Assembly: GCA_009809945.1 (NCBI GenBank)
Contig: WTPW01000198.1
Span: forward strand, 413,610 to 477,609
Source of the DNA: Gigaspora margarita
Taxonomy: Eukaryota > Glomeromycota > Glomeromycetes > Diversisporales > Gigasporaceae
DNA: 64,000 nucleotides
Direction: 5' to 3'
The notes below the pieces were generated by a model. It saw nothing but the letters and a program-made list of their open reading frames with translations. It did not search any database and was not told where the DNA came from. This document shows positions 12,291 to 25,048 of this stretch, one piece after another (position 1 is the stretch's first letter; each line of letters starts with the position of its first letter). The translations under genes were made by a program, and so were the position numbers.

Positions 12291-13002
12291 TTTGGAAATC
12301 GTTAAATAAAATTTTTTAAAATGTATAAATTGAATACTGTAGCATCATACCAGTTTTAATGAAGAATAAGTTTTCTATAGTTAGAAATCTCGGTAATAGT
12401 ATTATACATTTTAAAATCAGTCCGTTTTGATTGAAAAAAGATATGTAGATTTTAATATACAAAGAATGAATTATTGAATTATTACAAAAAATGTGGATGA
12501 AAGATATCATATGTATTTAAAAATTTTTTGATGCGTTAAAAACGAATTTTTTCCTTTGTACGTATCTGAAAATTTAGAATTAAAATTTTAGTGAAACATG
12601 ATAATAACAACCAACCTAATAATTAAAAAAATTTTATAGACAACATCCAGTTACATTCCTGTACTTACTCCATTCAACTCCGCTCCGAATTATTAAATCT
12701 AATTAATGAAGAATAAATCACTGCCAGTTATGGTTCATTAGCGTCTCACATATCTGATTAAAGAATAGAAATGCAAGAAAATGGGACTAAACCTTATCAT
12801 TATGAAATTCCTAAAAGAGATGTTGTATTCAATAATGTACTGTACATGCGTACTATATACGTACGTACGTACGTAGAATTTACTGATATTTTGGATCAGC
12901 AACTTATAACACAAAAAAAGTAAAAAAAGTTTCAGGCTCTTCCAGAAAATCAGGAATTAGTTTCCGTTGTTTCTTAATTACTTTCTTTTACGTGTCAAGT
13001 AC
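12291..13002. other. Intergenic, GTAC-rich
   Basis: No convincing gene. A run of tandem gtac/acgt units lies at 12858-12878. A short plus-strand stretch near 12800-12838 (EIPKRDVVFNNVL) could be a coding relic but is too short to assign. Confidence 0.35.
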
Positions 13003-13917
13003 GTACCAGTCAATCGAGATGTCACACTATATCACACCCTAAATTTTTTACTATATAAATTTATATTAAAAACATATAAAATTGCTATATAACTTTAAAG
13101 CCATGATTCTTTTGAATTTACAAACCAATTATTTTCAAATTTTGAGATTAAGTATATCAAGAATAATAGAATAAAATCACTTAGAACAGTTTTTTAAATT
13201 CCTATAAAAATTGAAGATTTACTAATAAAATTTTATGAAAAAGAAAATTTTGTTAAATCTGAAACCACAATTATATGTAAAATTTTATGCTAAACAAAGT
13301 TTACTTAGGTGACAAAATTGATTGTCTTAATAAAAAAACAAGTTTGCTATATACTAAAGCTAAAAATTTCAAAATTTCTATATACAACTTTTTTTTTGTT
13401 AAGAAAATCTAGTTTGGGCTTGTAAGTAAAATTGTTTAGCATAAAATTTTACAACAATAATAAAGGGTATAATTCAATTTTTTAAACATTTTACTAAATA
13501 AAAAATTGAATCAAAGTTTTTTACAAAAATAAATCTTTATACAAATACATTGATTCAATTTTTTACTTAGTAAAATGTTTAAAAAATTAAATTCTACCTT
13601 TTATTATTGTCATAAAATTTTATGCTAAACAATTTTACTTACAAGCCCAAACTAGATTTTCTTAACAAAAAAAAACTTGTATATAGAAATTTTGAAATTT
13701 TTGTTTTAGTATGTAGCAAACTTTTTTTTTATTAAGACAACTAGTTCTAAGTGATTTTATTCTACTATTCTTGATATACTTAATCTCAAAATTTGAAAAT
13801 AATTGGTTTGTAAATCCAAAAGAATCATGGCTTTAAAGTTATATAGTAATTTTATATATTTTTAATATAAATTTATATAGTAAAAAATTTAGATATGTCA
13901 TCTCGATAGACTGGTAC
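13003..13917. repeat. 0.9 kb palindromic element (family P, copy 1)
   Basis: Two arms of roughly 440 bases are near-identical reverse complements: gtaccagtcaatcgagatgt at 13003 faces its mirror ending at 13917, and gccatgattcttttg faces caaaagaatcatggc. The turn is near 13490-13560. No ORF. It shares internal blocks (atactaaag, tttgggct, cttaggtgac) in the same order with the palindrome at 46352-47442, so the two are one element family. Confidence 0.9.
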
Positions 13918-14508
13918 AGTACGTACATACGTATGCATACATGTGTATTCAGTTCATCAAAAGCATTGATGCATGTGATATATTTTATGATTTGGTTGCA
14001 TCTAGCAATAACTCAGATATTAAACTTTATTGAATAATCTTTAGTAATAATGAGCAATGTAATGCGATTAATATATAGAATGAGCTGGGATATGCACCAA
14101 GAACCAGCAAATAAAATGTGCTAGGTACTGCCATCATCAGTTGAATTCACAATGCAAAACATCACCGGTGGTCTCACATTGCATAAAGCAGGTCAGCCTC
14201 AAGCTACCATAAAATAGAAAGATTAACATAGATTAGAGTTGGCCTGAACCCTTTTGCCAAATCACAAAGATTCAGGTTTCAGATTATTACCCAAAACTCG
14301 AAACCTCATTCAAAACCTGAAACTAGGGATGGGTACAGTTATGGTTATAGCTGTTTGTAACTGGCTATAGCCGTAACCAATTTTAGTTAGTCAAATGGGC
14401 TAGCTGACCAACTAAATTATAGCTGATGCCAGATTTCAAAACAAATTGATATGGATCAGCCTGATAAGCAGAAGATCCCGTAAATACTATACATGATTGA
14501 CTGTATAC

Positions 14509-15015
14509 AAAATACTATAAAATTTGAACATGTGTACCCTGGTATTTTTATTACTCAAATTTGTACTCGGGGTACCTCTATATGGGGGTACACTGTATAG
14601 AGACAATATGTTTTATTATATCTACCTGTAATATTACATAGTTTGTATAATACCTATATACCCAGGTATAAGTATAGTTGGGGTGAAATTCATTTTCAAT
14701 TTTTTTAATTTCAACAATAATTTCAACAATAATTTCAACATTTTTAATAAATCTATAAATTGAGTCTAAAACAATTATTGCATTTGATTTAACTTAGTTT
14801 TAATTAATTTTTGGCATAATTTAAATTAATTTTTAATATTGAAAAACTAATTTCACCAATTTCATCATCAACTAATTTCAACAATTTCAACAAAAACTTC
14901 TTATTAAGAAGAGTAATTTCACTCCCATCTATAGGTATAAGTCACTGTTGGGCCTTTCAAACTAGCAAGGGGTACACCGCACAGGGGGTATCCATGTTTG
15001 AATTTTACAGAATAT
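14509..15015. mobile_element. Inverted-repeat element nested in the hAT-like element
   Basis: Ends aaaatactataaaatttgaa and ttgaattttacagaatattt form inverted repeats of about 30 bases. Inner blocks ggtatttt/ggggtac mirror each other. It contains a further insertion at 14678-14934. No coding capacity. Confidence 0.7.
14678..14934. mobile_element. Innermost nested MITE
   Basis: The ends gttggggtgaaattcatttt and gtaatttcactcccatct are inverted relative to each other. The interior is tandem atttcaacaa-like sequence. It is the third level of nesting. Confidence 0.6.
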
Positions 15016-15285
15016 TTCTTTGTGTAACTATAAATTTGTTGATCCTTATTTTTGTGCTTTAATCTCAATTATCTCAAACCAATTTTGATAAACTAAATGC
15101 CATTAGAATCAGAAAGATCAGCTCTACAACTTTGGTTAAAGGATCAAAGAACCTTTGCATAGTAAAATAATTGATTGACTATAGTCGGCTATTAGCCGGT
15201 ATGACTGACTGCACTTAGCCGGTTATATGCCTATAGTCAATAATAACTGACTGAAACTGACCATAACTGACTGAACCCATCCCTA

Positions 15286-16738
15286 CCCAAAACTACCAGA
15301 ATTAAAATTTCATACAAGAATTGACCAATTTTAATAACAATACTGAACTAGAGTTAACATATTAATCTGGATTTATTTTTTAAATCTGAATTTCATGATA
15401 TCACGTATATCATATAGTAAGTATAAATCACAATATATAAATTTTGACTAAGGTGTTAGCTCCAACTAATACTTCATATTAAAGTTTAAATAGCTGCTAT
15501 TTTGTCAATGGACTTAGTTTATATTTTTATTCTCATTATTTTGTCAATAATGATAATTCATAAATTGTAATATGCTATTTATTTCTAATTTGTTATACTT
15601 AAATATTTATTATTACATATATAAATATATTTTTATTAAATATGTTTATGAATACAAATGATATGATGAATTTCATTTATTTATAAAACAATCTATGTGG
15701 TTTTTTGCACCTGTTATATATTCTTATAGATTTTCTTAATTTTAATAAGTTTGTATTTTAACTTAAATTTTTATATAAGTTAGTATTTAGGGTTTGAATT
15801 AAGTTTGGAAAGAGGCATAGAGCATTTTTACTTAGAGCATTTATATCAATTAATTAGCTAGTTTTTGAGATAATGTAACATAGATAGTAAAACAACATAT
15901 AGTTACATTTTAGTAAGTTATAAAATTTAAAATTTTTATATTATATTTTCAGAGCTTCAGATTATAGTCTCGGGGATTAAGTTTTTGGAGTTTCAGGAAT
16001 TTTTTAAAAAATCCAAAATTAGATTTGGATTAGAACCTTCTGAAACTAGTATAGGTAGGTTTCATTTCGAGGCTAACTCTGATATGAATTCCATGCAAAT
16101 TCTCATAGATGGGAGAGTTTGGTGCAAATTTACCTCACAATAAAAATAACATTAGCAATTGTTGCATTGAGATTCTAAATTAGAAGTTGATTAATTTTAC
16201 TGATCTGACTTCATGTGCACTCTCCCACTACATCAGCCTATAGTGATAGTACTCCCAATTAGGATTGATGATTGTATTCTGGTCTCATTGCTTCCTGTAT
16301 TTATTCTTGCTTGGATCAATTTATTGACATTATGAGAATACACAATGGAAGTAGTGCCACTCTGTGAAAGTAGGTTCCCATATTTAACATATAACACAAA
16401 TTACTCGACTCAATGCATGTATACAAAGTATTGAATAATGGTCATGTGGTGACAAAAAAGAGGATCAAACACATGTATGATATGCCAATGTGGTCAAAAT
16501 ACAAAGAGTGTGCACATCATTGTAGTACTATCCTCTTTACAATACTATTTTTTTTATATTACTACTACTTACATCAACTGAGCGTTATAGAGCAAGTTGC
16601 CAAGCAAGACCAGCCACAAGTCAGCAAACACGTCCCCAAGCATCTCACACTTTCATTTTTCTTATATTTCCATTTTTCTGTTGCATCATATATTTTTTTT
16701 TCCTACATCTCATATATTTATTTTTACCCTTTATCTTC
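15286..16738. other. Intergenic, no gene seen
   Basis: AT-rich. A block at 16302-16350 (cttgcttggatcaatttattgac...) recurs at 17590-17636, and the agttgccaagcaa block at 16597 recurs diverged at 17231, so a larger diverged duplication links 16.3-16.6 kb with 17.2-17.6 kb. Confidence 0.45.
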
Positions 16739-17098
16739 TTCATGTTTCTTTCTTTCTTTTCTCTTTTCCTTTCTTTTCTTTTTTTCTTTTCTTTCTCTTC
16801 TCTTTTTCTTTTCTTTTCTCTTTTCTTTTCTTTTTTTCTCTCTTCTTTCCTTTTTCTTTTCTTTCCTCCTCTTTTTACTTTTTATTTTTTATTTTTTTTC
16901 TCTTTTTTCTTTTTTTGGCTCTCACTTCTTTTTTTCCTATTCTTTTTCTCTTTTTCTTTTCTTTTCTCCTTCCATTTCCTTTTCTCTTTTCCTTTCTTTC
17001 TCCTTTCCTGTTCTTTTTTTTTCTCTTCTTTTATCCTGTTCTTTTCTCTTTTCCTATTCTTTCTCTTTTCCTGTTCTTTTCTCTTTTCTTTTTGTTTT
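16739..17098 (+). repeat. 360-bp polypyrimidine (TTTTC-rich) tract
   Basis: Almost pure C/T on the plus strand, built from ttttct/ttctctttt units, with very few purines. All long ORFs through it (Phe/Leu/Ser-rich on plus, Lys/Glu-rich on minus) are composition artefacts. A shorter related tract lies at 17715-17758. Confidence 0.92.
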
Positions 17099-20000
17099 AG
17101 TGCATTGTGTAAGTAATAAACAGTAAAGTATATTATATCATGATGTATACTCGCCAAATTACACTATTTTAAATAGAGCTGCTAAAATCACATATTTCTA
17201 TACTAAATATCAATAAGCATTGTGAGATAAGTTGCTAAGCAAATGCACTCCAAGTTAGCAAGTATATTTCTTATTTCACATTTTCCTTTCCCATATTTTT
17301 ATTTCTGCTAGTTTACAACTTATTTTCTAATTTTTTCCCACTTACCTTTTTTTTTTGAAAAGAGGCCTGGGTGGGATCCCATGAAAGAGCCAGACCAAAG
17401 CCAGGCAATGAAGAATAAGACTTATTGTTTCAAAAATACTTTCTCAACCTTTTATATTTCATCTATTTCTATATTCTTCCTAACTAACTATAAATAGTAA
17501 TTTCATAATTGTATTTTTGATGCTTTGTTACATGTGAAAATTCTTGCAATAATAACCTTAACATGACTTTTGTCATGTGTACATTATTATTCTTGCTTGG
17601 ATCAATTTATTGACATTATGAAAATACACAATAGAGGCAAAAAGAGGATCATTGAGTTGAAAATGGTCTTACTAAGCTAGTGCAATTAATTTCATTTCAT
17701 AAGACTTTTAAATTCTTCTTTCTCTCTCTTTTCTTTCTTTCTTTCTTCTTTTTTTTTTACTAGCCAATGTGTTGAGTGCAATAATACAATTTCTTTAAAC
17801 TTAGATATTCTATCAAATAGAATCTATTCAATCACATCTTCATATCTCTGGATTCTTTGGAATGTTTTTATGCAATCATTAATATTTTTATTTCTACTTG
17901 TCCATCTTGTTCTTTATCAAGGTCATATAATAGACACCATACTGATTGAACATTATCTCTATTTATACAATGTGTTTATTTCCATATTTAAATAGATGAT
18001 TGGAGTTGCAAATGTACTTTCTATCAGAGCAAAATTTGGCATTCTCCTTTGATAACAATTCTGTAACAATACCACAGGCAGTTTTCCAAATTTCTATTGA
18101 ATTACCCGCCTCAACAAATTTCAGATAGCATGTTGTTAGACCTTAAATTGTACTGGTCTATGTCAACTATTGACCATTAACATGTGACTACTTATGCATA
18201 GCACAAAACTAAAAGTTTTAAAGAACCTAATAGATCTACTAATTCTAGTACTATTAAAATTTATATTTTTTGTTTTATTTATCTTATAATTATTGGATAT
18301 ATTATATATATTAGTTATAATAGATCAAGCATAACTTATTGATAGAAGAGATATATAGTCATTAGTCTCTTTTATAAAAAATTAAACAAAACCTCTATTC
18401 ATGCTTGCAGTATTAAGCCCGTGAAGCATTTATTTATTATAAAACCAGTTCCACTGAACCATTTAGAGGTGGTTTGAGTATAACTATATAAATGCTTCAT
18501 ATTTATTAATTCTATAAATAATAACAATATCCAACTTAATTCATTCCATTAGAATTATTCACATTTGCTGATTTGGAATTTACAAATGCCTTTTTTATTA
18601 TCCTTTTCAACTCCTATTCTATTTTTATAACCATAACCAGTAACTGGCAATTTGGTTTATTTTATTTGCCAATTTTGATAGCTGTCAAAGTTTGGTTGAT
18701 TGAAGTATATGCAGTAAAAATTTTTTTTAAATTAATTAATGAGAAACAATTTGTATAGCAGTTTTTTTTTTGAAATTAGAAAATTCTTATGGGTCTAATT
18801 TTAAAATTGGATAGTAGACCTGGATTTTAAGCAGTGCCCTTTCAATTACACAAAAGGTATTGCATGCATGTTCTAATGTTCTAATTTAGAATTATCTGAT
18901 CTGGTAACCAGAACTGAGGTTATTCGATAAATGCCTTTTTACATTAGATATAAGTTATGCACAATTGAACTGACATGAGATATGTACCTACTTTGGAAAT
19001 CTCTGTAAGCTATTAAGTTTGTGTGGCTTGGCACTGGTTGGTAGTTTATTATCTGCACAATGCAGGTCAGCTATAAATGTTATTGATAGTTATAATTATA
19101 TAAATTTAGATTTGTGTAATAATCGTTAAGATATTTTGATCTAAAGTTTAAAAAACTTTTACTTAGAAAATATTTGCCTGTTTTCTATTGACCTCCCCTA
19201 TATTATGAGTAAAATTCTTTTTGACTATTACTTTTTGTACTTTTTTAGCTCTTCATTTGTTTTCCTATTAGCTAGAATGCGAAAAAGAGTATCAGGTACA
19301 TATAATGCACATGACTTTCATATCAATCTATCAGATTTGTAAACTAGTGATCAAATTATAAACAGCTAGTAATATAAATTCCAAAGTAAGGTACAATAAT
19401 TATAAATAGTAGGTAATGTGGATACTAAGTAAGCTATAACAATTATAAATAGTAGTAATATGAATACCAAAGTATGATCTTGATTATGTACAGTTGGTAA
19501 AAGAATATTGAAGTAAAAATTATGAAGCAGATACTAAAGTAAGATTAAGAATTTATAATTGAAGTCAAATATATATATTAGTATCAGTTTAGTCAAACAT
19601 TGTTATTTTTATTTATATAATTAGAATAGTATTAGATTTGTTAGTTGTGTAGGGTTTTGCAAAAGGGAAAATTTGTGCTGAATAATTGGAATTTGCAAGA
19701 GTTGAAATTTCAGTAATGAAGTTCTATGGGGTCTAGCTCATGTTGTAATTGAATTAATTACTCTGGGATTTTATAGTGCTGATCAGGACCTGAAAATGGT
19801 ATAATTAGTAATTTGGAAACTTGCATAAATTTAATAAAAGTTTAAATATTAATTGCATGATTGATGGGCAAATCATTATGTAATAGTTGGTAATAATAAT
19901 GTAAATTAATAATAAATAAATAAGTATTGATCCAAAGGAGGAGATACAAGATAGCTTTTGATACTCTTAAAAGTTATTTTCTAATGACCTATAATATCTT

Positions 20001-21917
20001 CTAAGTGAATAAATTGATATTTGTATGAATGTATTAGGTAGAGTACCTGTATAATATGTTAGGTATTGTTATATTGTCAAGTGAGTAAAGTCTCTAGTAA
20101 AACCTCACAAATAAATAGCATACTGGAAAAGGCCATGATACAGGGATTCAGAGGCATTATATAGTTATATTTGTGCCTACTCAACAATGATAATGCATAT
20201 CCTCATTAAGGCATATTCTCAATGAAAAAAAGGGAGTAACTAAAATACCAAATAATAATGCAAATTAAATAAATAATCCACCAAGACTCTAGTTGTCTTT
20301 CTTTTCTTTGATAATATAGATAAAAAAATAAAAATAAAATAAATAAAAAATATAAAAACTACAAGTAACTGCATACCTTGTTAAAATCTCAATATTTAAA
20401 CTTTGGAACTAATTTAGCTCTCTGCAATATGCAAAAAAAAATAAAATAAAATAAAATAAAAATAAAACTATATAGTATCAGTAATAAATTATAGCCTTTG
20501 GAACATGTAATTCTATTATTTCTTTATCCAGTTGGCTTGTCAAGTAGAAACTTATATAGCAACCCCTAGTGCAATTACAATTGTTATTTTTAAAAGTAGT
20601 CTTTGCTGTTCTGGCCAATTTAGCTATTTGTTTGCCTACTACTCTTGAATTCTGCTAACTTTTCAATAAAATCAACCCAGTCTAAATTGCAACTAGCATG
20701 GTCAAATAAAATACAAGTATTGTATAATTTATTCCTTTTATGTGAAGTAATAGTAGATCATAATCAAAAAAAACAACTATATGATAGTTATATATGCAGT
20801 CCATGCATGTGAAGGATCAAATGATATGAAAAATTATAGCATGTATAAACAACACATGTTAATGTGTATATATTGGTATAATTCAAGTAAAAATAAGAAT
20901 GAGCTATCAGTTTGGGAAAACATCAAGTAAGGGAGCTAAATTTAGGCAGTAATAGTAAATAAAAAATAATAATATTGGACTATGGAATATCACAATTGCA
21001 GAAAGATAAAAGAATTAAAAAGATTATTTAATTGCCAATTCAGATATGATTTGATATTATTTTTATTTGAATTGGGGCAAAACAAATATATAAACAATAT
21101 AGTATAAACTCTGAATCTGATCTATTTATATATTTTTTTATATGATTTAAAGATATTTGAAGATATTTTTACTTATATCTTTTTATTTAATGGTCCAATT
21201 TTAATAATTTTTAGCAGTAGAACCATCAAAACCTGCTCTACAACTTTACTTAGAGCCAAAATTAATATTTACTTAGTATAAAAAAAAACTTTCATAGGGT
21301 CATTATTAGATTTGATAATATATTGTTTACTATTTGTTTATCCCGATCACAAAATTTGAAAATAGCAAATTATTGATTTAATTAAAATAAGAAATTAATT
21401 ACTTAATTTAGAGATTAATTAATGTGCAGAATTAATCAGCTAATTAATTTAAGGCATGGTGCAGAGTGATGAAATAAATTTGAGAGGCATGTTTTAGAGA
21501 GGTTTAAAAGAAAGGGCAAAATTGTAAAGATGTATTTACAACATAATTAATTTTTAAGCAAAACAATCAAGTTTTTCAAAAAACAATTGTAACTTATCAA
21601 TATAATCACTTTGTAAAGATGTATTTATGATACAGAACAATATTATGAGAATCTAATTTAAGGGTTTTTTTATTAATTTTAAATAAATATTGCTTTTATT
21701 TAAGTATTCAAGTAATCAAAATCTGCAAAAAACTGATAAAAGTAAAAGGCAAGCCTTTAAATACAAAAAAACTCAAAATATAAATAATTTATACTACTCA
21801 ACTTATCTATAAAATCTGACAGAGACAATATGTTTTTGAAATCAATTAATTCTTATGATAAACCTTTTGAAATAATTTTTGTATTAAATCTTCTATTCTA
21901 TCCTCTTTATAATACTT
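17099..21917. other. Long gene-poor stretch
   Basis: No believable coding region on either strand. It holds a ttctttct tract (17715-17758), diverged tandem units of about 50 bases around aattataaatagtag (19340-19520), (aaaat)n at 20436-20465 and other A-rich microsatellite (20325-20360). A retroelement-like end motif lies at 19727. Confidence 0.5.
19340..19520. repeat. Diverged tandem repeat of about 50 bp
   Basis: Three to four copies of a unit containing aattataaatagtaggtaat and accaaagta, with drift between copies. Confidence 0.6.
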
Positions 21918-22745
21918 AATTGATGATCTGGATAAGATCAGCACTATTACCATATTGGGTGAATGTCTAAAGCAGAGTAGATTCTTATAATATATTTTAT
22001 CAAATTAACTTTAGGGTTAGGGTCATCTTATGTTTAAGTTAGAGAAGTTTTAGTTTATAATATATAAGCAAAATTACCTTCCTGACATTTTTAATTAAAA
22101 TACCAAAGTAGGTTTAGACTGCCATTTTTTGTATTTTTCAAGGTTTTCGCTTCTCTTTTTTGTTTGCTTCGCCAAAGATCATCAAAATTCAATGATTTGA
22201 TTGGCCAATTGTCATGATTCTACTCCACTTTAGACGACCTCCATATTGGGACAATAGTAAATTTTGGGGATAAGTACATTATAAACTTTTATTATATGCT
22301 GAAATCTGAAAAATATGAACATGGTAAGTGATTTTTTTATTAATTTAATAGCTTGAGTCAATTAATTGAAAGTTGTTGAGCTCACTGAGACATATCTAAT
22401 TGTGGTTATATCATTCAAATTGGCCTAGTATACACTGAGATATCACTAAAAAATGATTGGCCAACTATATAAAATTCTATGTAACAAACTAGAAATTTTA
22501 TATAGTTAGCCAATTGTTTTTTAGTGATATCTTAGTATACACTGGGCTGATTTGAATGATCTAAACCATTAGATGCATCTCAATGAGCTCTACAACTTTC
22601 AATTAATTGACTTGAGCTATTAACTTAATAAAAAATCACTTACCATAGTCATGGTTGTCAAATTTCAGCATATAATAAAAACATAGTAATTTCCCCCAAA
22701 CTCTAATATAAAAATAGTGCTGATCTTATCCGGATCAGTAATTAA
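21918..22745. mobile_element. Hairpin element family H, copy 1, with an inserted MITE
   Basis: The ends taattgatgatctggataag and cttatccggatcagtaatta are inverted. The arms run through agttgttgagctcactgaga facing tctcaatgagctctacaact, turning near 22485 inside two copies of tatatagtt(a/g)gccaa. Copy 2 is 24304-24846. The left arm is split by a 271-bp MITE at 21960-22230. No coding capacity. Confidence 0.85.
21960..22230. mobile_element. Mutator-type MITE (family M, copy 1) with 10-bp duplication
   Basis: Inverted ends tgaatgtctaaagcagagta and tctactccactttagacgac are flanked by a perfect 10-bp duplication ccatattggg (21950-21959, 22231-22240). A duplication of 9-10 bp is typical of Mutator-like elements. 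The ends match those of 53689-53818 (ggtcggctaaagcggag). Confidence 0.85.
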
Positions 22746-22912
22746 ATGCTTTATATTCATCTTTTACAAAATAAATAAGAAGAATTATTTCTAACTTGCC
22801 TGTATAATCTAGTATAAAATTAATTAAAAAAAAGACTAAATTAAGAGTAGAGAATACATAGATTATTTATCATATGATCTTGATAGCAGAGATTTTTTTA
22901 AAATGAAAGAAA

Positions 22913-22982
22913 AAAATTTTTTAATGTTAATAGTGAGACTAAAAAAATTTTTTAATGTTAATAGTGAGACTAAAAAAATTTT
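22913..22982. repeat. Tandem duplication of about 32 bp
   Basis: Two adjacent copies of aaaaaattttttaatgttaa followed by tagtgagact. Confidence 0.85.
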
Positions 22983-23014
22983 ATTTAGTAAATTATTTTA
23001 AAATTTATTATTAA

Positions 23015-23553
23015 GGGGGCATCCATAAATTACATTATGCTTGAGGGGGGGGTCCCCCAAAATATAACGATTTTGCAATATGTAGGGGGGGGTCCCCCTC
23101 AACATAACGCAATTTTTTTCTAAAAATTTGTCTAAAACTTGAACCAGTGGGCCAAATTGGTTGATTTGGTACCATTCGAACCGTCTCGTAGAGAGGATTC
23201 GAATGGTACCAATTTCATTTGATTTAGATCACTAGATCACGTTTTATTAACGAAATACTATTGGTTACTATGTTTTCTTATAAAATTACTATAAAATCAA
23301 TAGTATTTCGTTAATAAAACGTGATCCAGTGGTCCAAATGAAACGATGTTGGTACCTTTGGATTCGTCTCATAGAGACGAATCGAATGGTACCAAAATCA
23401 TCCAGATTAGATCACTGGGTCATTATATATTCTTGTTTTTGTAAAATTTTATATATAAATATACGGATTTTTAAAATTTTTTTTTATATAGTAGAGGGGG
23501 GGGGGTCAAGAGCTACTATGTAGGGGTACATAACGTTATTTATGGATGCCCCC
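23015..23553. mobile_element. PIF/Harbinger-like MITE with G-run ends
   Basis: Terminal inverted repeat gggggcatccataaattac facing ttatttatggatgccccc, flanked by TAA on both sides, a 3-bp TWA-type duplication as in PIF/Harbinger. Subterminal G7-8 runs (ggggggggtccccc) and an internal fold-back of ggtaccattcgaa blocks and the mirrored atactattg...caatagtat arms. No transposase. Superfamily assignment rests on the duplication length only. Confidence 0.8.
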
Positions 23554-24303
23554 TAAGTTGTAGAATAGGTATTTGTATCTAGTGGTAGTAAAATCATTAA
23601 TATTGTTAAGATAAGAAGCATGTACTCCTCTGACATTTATTACTAGAATTTTGATAACTACATTACCTACTGATGATCATAGCCAAATATAAAACTATTT
23701 TTAATAAGAAAATTAAACTTGGCATAGTAAGTACAGTTGTACTTAATAACATTTTGCTTATTCTCTGAAATTTTTAGGAATTTTAAATAAAATTTTATTA
23801 ATTCATATTTAGCATTTTTGATCAAAAAAACAAAAATTAAATTAGGTCAACACATTTTAAACCCTATTATAAATAATAGTTGGTTTTAAAATATGTTATT
23901 CTCCTTAACTAAAAGCATATTGAATTAAATTTTCATAGAGCAATTCAAAAATTTCTCATAAAATTATTGAGTTTAGTTAAAATTTTTGACAATCAAAAAG
24001 CTGCAATTTTCATACCTTAAAATTTAACATAATTAACTAGAACTAGACTAAATGGTGCCCTATGCACATTGTGCCCCTATTTTGATATCTCAAAATTTTA
24101 CAAGGGTAACCCCTGTTGCATTTTAACAAAAAATGATCCTCTCGCAATTCTGTACTAATTTTGATTCAAACTCTAACCCTAATTTAATTCTAGATAAAAT
24201 TAATTATTAGTATATTAGATAGCACAAAATGCACAGAGGCACTATTTAGATTTTTCATTAACTATTATAAAATTTTTATTAAAAATTTCTCAAAATAAGT
24301 ATT

Positions 24304-24846
24304 TAATTGATGATTCGGATAAGATCGGCACTATTACCATATTGGGACAATAGTAAATTTTGGGGATAAGTACAATATAAACTTTTTATTATATGCTGAA
24401 ATCTGACAACCGTGACTATGGAAGTAATTTTTTTATTAAGTTAACAGCACAAGTCAATTAATTGAAAGTTGTGGAGCTCACTGAGACGCATCTAAAGGTG
24501 GTTAGATCATTCAAATTGGCCTAGTGTATGCTGAGATATCGCTAAAAAACGATTGGCCAACTATATAAAATACTATGTAAACAAACTAGAAATTTTATAT
24601 AGTTGGCCAATCATTTTTTAGCGATATCTCAGCAAACACTAGGCCAATTTGAATAATCTAACCACCATTAGATGCATCTCAGTGAGCTCTACAACTTTCA
24701 ATTAATTGACTTGTGCTGTTAACTTAATAAAAAAATTACTTCCATAGTCACGGTTGTCAGATTTCAGCATATAATGAAAAACATAGTAATTTCCCCCAAA
24801 TTCTAATATAAAAATAGTGCTGAACTTATCCGAATCAGTAATTAAG
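24304..24846. mobile_element. Hairpin element family H, copy 2
   Basis: Uninterrupted copy of the 21918 element: ends taattgatgattcggataag and its mirror cttatccgaatcagtaatta, arms of about 260 bases meeting near 24580. It shows what copy 1 looked like before its MITE insertion. Confidence 0.88.
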
Positions 24847-24853
24847 TATTTAT

Positions 24854-25048
24854 TACTATATACTTTCAAAATTAAGTACCCCTTGAAAATAAGCACCCTT
24901 ACATTCTATATTCACCTGAAATTAAGCACCTCTTTAAATAGTTACTAGGCTAAAAACCAGTTAAAACCAGTTTGCATCAGTTATATGATATACCAAAATA
25001 AGCACCCATATAATAAAAAAAGGGTGCTTAATTTCAGAAGTATACGGT
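24854..25048. mobile_element. Small MITE
   Basis: The inverted ends tatactttcaaaattaagtac and gtgcttaatttcagaagtat bound about 195 bases. Internal repeats of taagcacc. No coding capacity. Confidence 0.7.

Larger units (their letters stand above)
14324..15285. mobile_element. hAT-like non-autonomous element carrying two nested elements
   Basis: Ends are tagggatgggtacagttatg and ccataactga...acccatcccta, a hAT-type TAGGGATGGG terminal repeat. The flanks (cctgaaac and cccaaaac) are an imperfect 8-bp duplication. The interior repeats ctgactataacc-type motifs typical of hAT subterminal regions. No transposase ORF. It is interrupted by 14509-15015. Confidence 0.75.

Noticed and set aside
16413-17157. 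Overlapping ORFs up to 237 codons on plus and 91 on minus
   Set aside because: They run through the polypyrimidine tract and consist of Phe/Leu/Ser or Lys/Glu/Arg; a composition artefact.
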